Part shown: in pieces, positions 59,667 to 64,000 of the stretch
Numbering within the stretch: the stretch's first letter is position 1
How the letters are laid out: the number at the start of each line of letters is the position of its first letter
Notes under the pieces: model-generated
Seen by the model: the letters and a program-made list of their open reading frames with translations, nothing else
Database searches by the model: none
What the model was told of the DNA's origin: nothing
Made by a program: the position numbers and the translations under genes
Source of the DNA: AWTP1-13 sp963820375
Lineage (GTDB): Bacteria > Pseudomonadota > Alphaproteobacteria > Rhizobiales > Hyphomicrobiaceae
Direction of reading: 5' to 3'
DNA length: 64,000 bases
Assembly (NCBI GenBank): GCA_963820375.1
Contig: CAWFZX010000033.1
Coordinates: 1 to 64,000 of the forward strand

Positions 59667-61922
59667 ATGAGCAAAACCACGATTCTCGCCCCCCCTCCAC
59701 CTCCGCCGATCGAGCCCATCAAGCTCAAGGATGCCCTGGAGGAGCGTTACCTCGCCTATGCGCTGTCCACCATCATGCACCGGGCCCTGCCCGACGTCCG
59801 CGACGGACTGAAACCCGTGCACCGGCGCATCCTCTATGCCATGCGCGAGCTGCGGCTCAACCCCGAGGGCGGCTACAAAAAATGCGCCAAGATCGTCGGC
59901 GAGGTGATGGGCAACTTTCATCCGCACGGCGACCAGGCCATCTATGACGCCCTGGTGCGGCTGGCGCAGGATTTTGCCGTGCGCTACCCGTTGGTCGACG
60001 GTCAGGGCAATTTCGGTAACATCGACGGCGATAACGCCGCCGCCATGCGCTACACCGAAAGCCGGCTCACCAGCGTGGCCAGCCTGCTGCTGGACGGCAT
60101 CGACGAGGATACCGTCGATTTCCGTCCCACCTACGACGCCACCAACCAGGAACCCGTGGTGCTGCCGGCCAATTTTCCGAACCTGCTCGCCAACGGCACC
60201 TCGGGCATTGCCGTCGGCATGGCGACCAGCGTTCCCCCGCACAACGTCGACGAGCTGTGCTGCGCGCTGCTGCATCTGATCAAGCATCCCAATGCGCACG
60301 TCGAGAAGCTGGTCGAGCTGGTGCCGGGGCCGGATTTTCCCACCGGCGGCGTGATCGTTGAGCCGCGCGAGGCCATGCTGGAAGCCTACAGAAGTGGCCG
60401 CGGCGGCTTTCGTCTGCGCGCGCGTTGGCAACGGGAGGAGACCGGCCGCGGTACCTACCAGATCGTCGTCACCGAGGTTCCCTACCAGGTGCAGAAGGCC
60501 AAGCTGGTCGAGCGCATCGCCGAGCTGATCAACGACAAGAAACTGCCGTTGCTTGGCGACGTGCGCGATGAATCGGCCGAGACGGTGCGGCTGGTATTGG
60601 AGCCCAAGAACCGCAGCGTCGATCCGGTCCTGCTGATGGAGAGCATGTTCCGCTTCACCGAGCTCGAGGTGCGCTTCTCGCTCAATATGAATGTGTTGTC
60701 GGGCGGGCAGGTGCCCGGCGTGCTGTCGCTGCGCGAGGTGCTAAAGCACTGGCTGGAGCACCGGCAAGTGGTGCTGGTGCGGCGCTCCAAGTTCCGCTTG
60801 GCGAAGATCGAGCATCGTCTGGAAGTGCTCGATGGCTACCTGGTCGCCTATCTCAACATCGACGAAGTGATCCGCATCGTTCGCTTCGAGGACGATCCCA
60901 AGGCCAAGCTGATCAAGCGTTTCAAACTCAGCGAACTGCAAGCCGATGCCGTCCTCAACCTGCGCCTGAAATCACTATCCAGGCTGGAGGAGGTCGAAAT
61001 CCGGACGGAGCACGACCAACTCAGTAAAGAGAGGCGCGGGCTAAAAACCCTGCTCAAGTCCGAGGCCGAGCAATGGGAGCGCATTGCCGAGGAGGTCAAG
61101 GCGACGCGCGAGGCCTACTCGAAAAAGACCGACCTTGGCCGGCGACGATCGTCTTTTGCCGATGCGCCGGCAATTGAGATCGATCTCGAACAGGTCATGA
61201 TCGAGAAGGAGCCAATCACGGTGCTCCTGTCCGAGAAGGGCTGGATTCGCGCCATGAAGGGCCATCTGGAGGACACCTCCAAGCTCGAGTTCAAACAGGG
61301 CGATGCCCTGAAGCGTGCCGTGCGGGCCTCAACCACCGACAAGCTTCTGCTGCTGGCCAGCAACGGCAAGGTCTTCACCCTGGCAGGTGATCAGCTGCCC
61401 GGCGGGCGCGGCCACGGCGAGCCGGTGCGCCTGATGGTCGACCTGGAAGAGAACCACGACTTCGTCGAGATCTGGCTGCACGAGCCGGGCCGCAAACTGC
61501 TGGTGGCCGCCACCTCGGGCCACGGCTTCATCGTGCCCGAGGACGAGATGGTCGCCATGACGCGCAAGGGCAAGCAGATCATGAACGTGGACCAGCCGGC
61601 CGAGGCCTGCTGCGTGGTGCCGGCCGAGGGAGACCTGGTGGCCGTCATCGGCGCGAACCGGAAGATGCTGGTGTTTCCAGTCGACGAGGTGAACGAGATG
61701 ACGCGCGGCAAGGGCGTCATCTTGCAGCGCTACAAGGATGGCGACCTGTCCGACATCCAGGTGTTCAAAAAGGCCGATGGCCTGCGCTGGCTCGATCCGG
61801 CCGGCCGCACCTTCGTGCTGCCCAACGCCGAGCTGCGGGATTGGCTGGGGCAACGCGCACAGTCCGGTCGGTTGGCGCCCAAGGGGTTTCCACGGTCAAA
61901 CAAGTTCGGGCCCGCCTTCTGA
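59667..61922 (+). CDS. parC: DNA topoisomerase IV subunit A
   Basis: A 751-residue ParC. The catalytic Tyr129 lies in AAAMRYTESRLTS, preceded by GDNFHPHGD-like NFHPHGDQAIYDALVRLAQ and LVDGQGNFGNIDGDN. The Ser80/Glu84 positions of Escherichia coli ParC are Gln and Asp here, which I believe is normal for alphaproteobacteria. A coiled segment (EEVEIRTEHDQLSKERRGLK) and C-terminal beta-pinwheel repeats (LLLASNGKVFTLAGDQLPGG) follow. It decatenates chromosomes with ParE. Proline run PPPPPP at residues 9-14. Confidence 0.96.
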   Translation: MSKTTILAPPPPPPIEPIKLKDALEERYLAYALSTIMHRALPDVRDGLKPVHRRILYAMRELRLNPEGGYKKCAKIVGEVMGNFHPHGDQAIYDALVRLAQDFAVRYPLVDGQGNFGNIDGDNAAAMRYTESRLTSVASLLLDGIDEDTVDFRPTYDATNQEPVVLPANFPNLLANGTSGIAVGMATSVPPHNVDELCCALLHLIKHPNAHVEKLVELVPGPDFPTGGVIVEPREAMLEAYRSGRGGFRLRARWQREETGRGTYQIVVTEVPYQVQKAKLVERIAELINDKKLPLLGDVRDESAETVRLVLEPKNRSVDPVLLMESMFRFTELEVRFSLNMNVLSGGQVPGVLSLREVLKHWLEHRQVVLVRRSKFRLAKIEHRLEVLDGYLVAYLNIDEVIRIVRFEDDPKAKLIKRFKLSELQADAVLNLRLKSLSRLEEVEIRTEHDQLSKERRGLKTLLKSEAEQWERIAEEVKATREAYSKKTDLGRRRSSFADAPAIEIDLEQVMIEKEPITVLLSEKGWIRAMKGHLEDTSKLEFKQGDALKRAVRASTTDKLLLLASNGKVFTLAGDQLPGGRGHGEPVRLMVDLEENHDFVEIWLHEPGRKLLVAATSGHGFIVPEDEMVAMTRKGKQIMNVDQPAEACCVVPAEGDLVAVIGANRKMLVFPVDEVNEMTRGKGVILQRYKDGDLSDIQVFKKADGLRWLDPAGRTFVLPNAELRDWLGQRAQSGRLAPKGFPRSNKFGPAF

Positions 61923-62002
61923 GCGCGTGGCACGTTTGCGCCGCTTGCGCTCCGCCGTCATCCGGGCCAACGCTGGCAAGAACCCGCGGGGAGAGAGGTG
62001 AC

Positions 62003-62449
62003 ATGCAGGCAGGTCGTGTTGGGCTGATAGCGCTGCTGCTGGCGGTGGCCTTCCCACCTTGCGCCCTGGCGCAAACACCCTGCCAAAGGGCGGACTTCGA
62101 GGCCGTTGTCGATGAAGCGGCGGCGGCATTGCGCTCACTGAACCTCCAGAACACCCCCCAATTCCAGGCCAGGCTGCGCCAACTCAAGGACAAACGCGGT
62201 TGGAGCCACGAACAATTCCTGTCGGCAGCGGCGCCCTTTGTGCGCGATGACGCCATCGCCGGCTTCGACCAGAAATCCGAGGATTTTCTCGCCCGCATCA
62301 CCCAAGGCGGCCAATCGCAGGCCACCGCCGCCGCCCTCAATTGCGCCCTGCTGGTCGAGCTCAGGGGCAGCTTGACCGCGCTCGTGGAAACACAAAAGGC
62401 AAAGTGGGCCTACATGTTCGACAAAATCGACAGCGAGCTGCGCAGGTAG
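62003..62449 (+). CDS. Small exported protein, unknown
   Basis: A 148-residue protein: signal peptide LIALLLAVAFPPCALAQ (cleavage about residue 24), then a mostly helical mature part with two Cys (TPCQRADFEAVVDEA and ALNCALLVEL) that could form a disulfide. Start ATG at 62003 follows GAGAGAGGTGAC, a good ribosome binding site. Follows parC by 80 bases. No family recognised. Confidence 0.7.
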   Translation: MQAGRVGLIALLLAVAFPPCALAQTPCQRADFEAVVDEAAAALRSLNLQNTPQFQARLRQLKDKRGWSHEQFLSAAAPFVRDDAIAGFDQKSEDFLARITQGGQSQATAAALNCALLVELRGSLTALVETQKAKWAYMFDKIDSELRR

Positions 62450-62529
62450 GACGCAACGAGGGCGGCGATTTTGCGGGCGGCGCGCGGGCCGCACGGTCCA
62501 GCCGGGCCTCGGGCAAAGGGTGGCGCCCA

Positions 62530-63753
62530 TCAGGACAAGCGCCGCAGGCAGGCGATGGCCTCCACGTGAGCGGAAAAGAGAAATTGATCGATCGGCGTCA
62601 CGTGCTCCAGCCGGTAGCCGCCGTCGACAAGGATGCGCAGATCCCGTGCCAAGGTGCCGGGATTGCACGACACGGCCACGACCATGGGAACCGGCGAGCG
62701 GGCGAGCTGCTGTGCCTGGGCCTTGGCGCCGGCGCGGGGCGGATCAAAGATGACCGCGTCGAAGCCAGCGAGCTCCTTGGCGGACAGGGGGTCGCGGAAC
62801 AGGTCACGTATGCCGGTTGCGATCGGTTTGACACCCTTGGCGTGGCGCGCGGCCGATTGCAGGGCGGCGATCAGCTCCCGGTCGCTGTCGAAGGCCGCAA
62901 CCAGCGCCGTTCGCGCCAGCCGGAACGTCAGCGTGCCTAGTCCGCAGAACAGATCGGCCGCACGCCGCGCTTTGGCGGTTACCGCCGCCACCTCGGCAAC
63001 GATGAGGTCCTCCGCCTGGCTGACGGCCTGCACGAAGGCGCCGACGGGAGGGCAAACCTCGACGCCGGCAAGCGTGAGAGTGGGGCGCGCCAGTTGGGCA
63101 ATGATTTGTCCATCGAGCGCGAGCCGGGCAAAACGCTGCTCGGCTGCAATCTGGGCGAGCCGGGTCGACTGTTTGGCATCGATGCGCCGGCCCGAGACGA
63201 CGGCGATGTCAAGCCCGGGCGCCGTCGCCAGCACGGTGAAGCGGAGCTCGTCATGGGCGATGATCGCCGCGATTTCGCGCAAGGCCTGCAGGCGCTCGAC
63301 AATCGTTGGCATCAGCACGGGGCATTCACGCAGATCGAACACGGCCTCGCTGTCACGCGGGTGGTAGCCGAGCACGATGGCCCCGTGCACAAGCTTGGCG
63401 CTGATGACCGCTCGGCGACGCGATCCCGGGGCAATGGGCTGCAGCGGCAGCACCTCGGGATCCAAGCCGCGCGTGCGCAAGGCCGCCACCACTATGTCGC
63501 GTTTCCAGCGGGCATAGAGGCTTTCCCCCATGTGCTGGCCGGCGCAGCCGCCGCACAGGCCGAAATGCCGACACAACGGGGCGATGCGCTCGCGGCTGGC
63601 AGCCGACACCACCTCCGGCAGGGCCCCCGCGCGGTGCCGGACGCGTTCGCCGGGCAAGGCGAAGGGCACATACCGTGGCCCCTCCGCAGTCTCGGCAATG
63701 CCGTCGCCGCGGGCGCCGAGCCGCACAATCTCGAGGAGGGTGTCATCTTGCAT
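62530..63753 (-). CDS. Class I SAM-dependent RNA methyltransferase (RlmD/RumA-like)
   Basis: A 407-residue methyltransferase: TRAM-like N-terminus (EIVRLGARGDGIAETAEGPR), Fe-S Cys cluster CRHFGLCGGCAGQHM, SAM-binding DLFCGLGTLTFRLA, FDPPRAGAKAQ, and the nucleophile block AVSCNPGTLARDLRIL. It probably makes m5U in 23S rRNA. I choose ATG 63753; this overlaps the end of tlyA by 11 bases, so the two are coupled. Confidence 0.92.
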   Translation of the reverse strand: MQDDTLLEIVRLGARGDGIAETAEGPRYVPFALPGERVRHRAGALPEVVSAASRERIAPLCRHFGLCGGCAGQHMGESLYARWKRDIVVAALRTRGLDPEVLPLQPIAPGSRRRAVISAKLVHGAIVLGYHPRDSEAVFDLRECPVLMPTIVERLQALREIAAIIAHDELRFTVLATAPGLDIAVVSGRRIDAKQSTRLAQIAAEQRFARLALDGQIIAQLARPTLTLAGVEVCPPVGAFVQAVSQAEDLIVAEVAAVTAKARRAADLFCGLGTLTFRLARTALVAAFDSDRELIAALQSAARHAKGVKPIATGIRDLFRDPLSAKELAGFDAVIFDPPRAGAKAQAQQLARSPVPMVVAVSCNPGTLARDLRILVDGGYRLEHVTPIDQFLFSAHVEAIACLRRLS

Positions 63754-64000
63754 GCACGGCTCCGAGCAGAAATTCCTGATTGCCTGAGCCTCCCGCGATC
63801 GGCGCTGGAATGACGCCGGCCACGCGCCAGCCGGCCTGGCTGCTAAGCCAGGCGCGCACCAGCTCGACCGCGCCCTGCCGCGCGGCGGCATCGCGGACGA
63901 TCCCGCCCTTGCCGACCGCCGCCCGGCCGGCCTCGAACTGCGGCTTGACCAGGGCGACCAGCCAGGCGCCCGGCCGCGCCAGCGCCAACGCCGCCGGCAA
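63743..64000 (-). CDS. tlyA: TlyA family rRNA methyltransferase (3' end, cut by window)
   Basis: The last 85 residues of a TlyA/hemolysin A-type 2'-O-methyltransferase run in from the right edge: WLVALVKPQFEAGRAAVGKGG (motif with Lys and the KPQFE signature), IVRD, then SGNQEFLLGAV. Its N-terminal S4 domain lies outside the window. Coupled to the downstream RNA methyltransferase gene. Confidence 0.9.
   Translation of the reverse strand: MPAALALARPGAWLVALVKPQFEAGRAAVGKGGIVRDAAARQGAVELVRAWLSSQAGWRVAGVIPAPIAGGSGNQEFLLGAVHAR

Noticed and set aside
59919..59950. Gln and Asp at the quinolone-determining positions of ParC
   Set aside because: These residues are, to my knowledge, usual in alphaproteobacterial ParC and do not show acquired resistance.
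1..64000. CRISPR arrays, insertion sequences, rRNA genes
   Set aside because: I looked for regularly spaced repeats, transposase motifs with terminal inverted repeats, and rRNA sequence and saw none.

Overview
The window is high-GC DNA from an alphaproteobacterium, most likely Hyphomicrobiales or Rhodospirillales. The strongest evidence is the right-hand housekeeping block, with the order folK, rpoZ, (p)ppGpp synthetase/hydrolase, pdxJ, acpS, lepB, rnc, era, recO, parC (about 49,960-61,922). Chained start/stop overlaps and GGAG-type ribosome binding sites fit this. The exact genus cannot be told from the sequence alone.

Left part (1-8.4 kb): a decayed integrated element. A tRNA-Leu(CAA) at 8328-8414 (minus strand) has a 19-bp copy of its 3' end at 1666-1684. 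A frameshifted N-terminal integrase remnant lies just inside the tRNA end. Paired TGTGTACC-type octamers with the same 13-bp spacing lie about 60-66 bp inside both ends. Between the repeats are wrecks (HsdR C-terminus, a plasmid/phage-type protein) and a few intact genes: a Tat-exported protein, a J-domain membrane protein with a SPOR-like tail, and a small helical protein.

8.6-25 kb: an orphan branched-chain amino-acid-type binding protein; a Gld-type ABC exporter operon (ATPase, permease, GldG-like protein, DUF4340 protein) ending in a clear intrinsic terminator; a peptide-type ABC importer (binding protein and two permeases, no ATPase genes here); a crotonase and a class III CoA-transferase; a caspase-like peptidase with a peptidoglycan-binding domain; and a NodB-like deacetylase divergent from a luciferase-type flavin oxidoreductase.

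25-36.5 kb: the most interesting block. A minus-strand operon encodes HyuA, HyuB, an FAD subunit, a fused [2Fe-2S]/Mo hydroxylase, a 6-hydroxynicotinate reductase-like protein, a MarR regulator and a UPF0280 protein. Its first five genes are joined by 1-4 nt overlaps. A 14-bp palindrome overlaps a good sigma70-like promoter in front of hyuA. A beta-hydroxyacid dehydrogenase gene converges on the operon. I infer a reductive N-heterocycle (nicotinate-like) pathway in which ATP-dependent HyuAB opens the lactam ring.

36.6-49.9 kb: a frameshifted FAD-linked oxidase coupled to a Sua5/TsaC gene, acyl-CoA dehydrogenase, a second crotonase, Baeyer-Villiger-type monooxygenase, a large exported/membrane protein of unknown function, an SDR, an enolase-superfamily enzyme, a peroxiredoxin-like protein lacking the peroxidatic Cys, a family-5-like uracil-DNA glycosylase and a NYN-domain protein. 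The right end carries parC, an RlmD-type RNA methyltransferase and the 3' end of tlyA.

Three otherwise intact genes (DUF4340, peptide-binding protein, FAD oxidase) each carry what looks like one extra base. This may be sequencing error rather than true decay.
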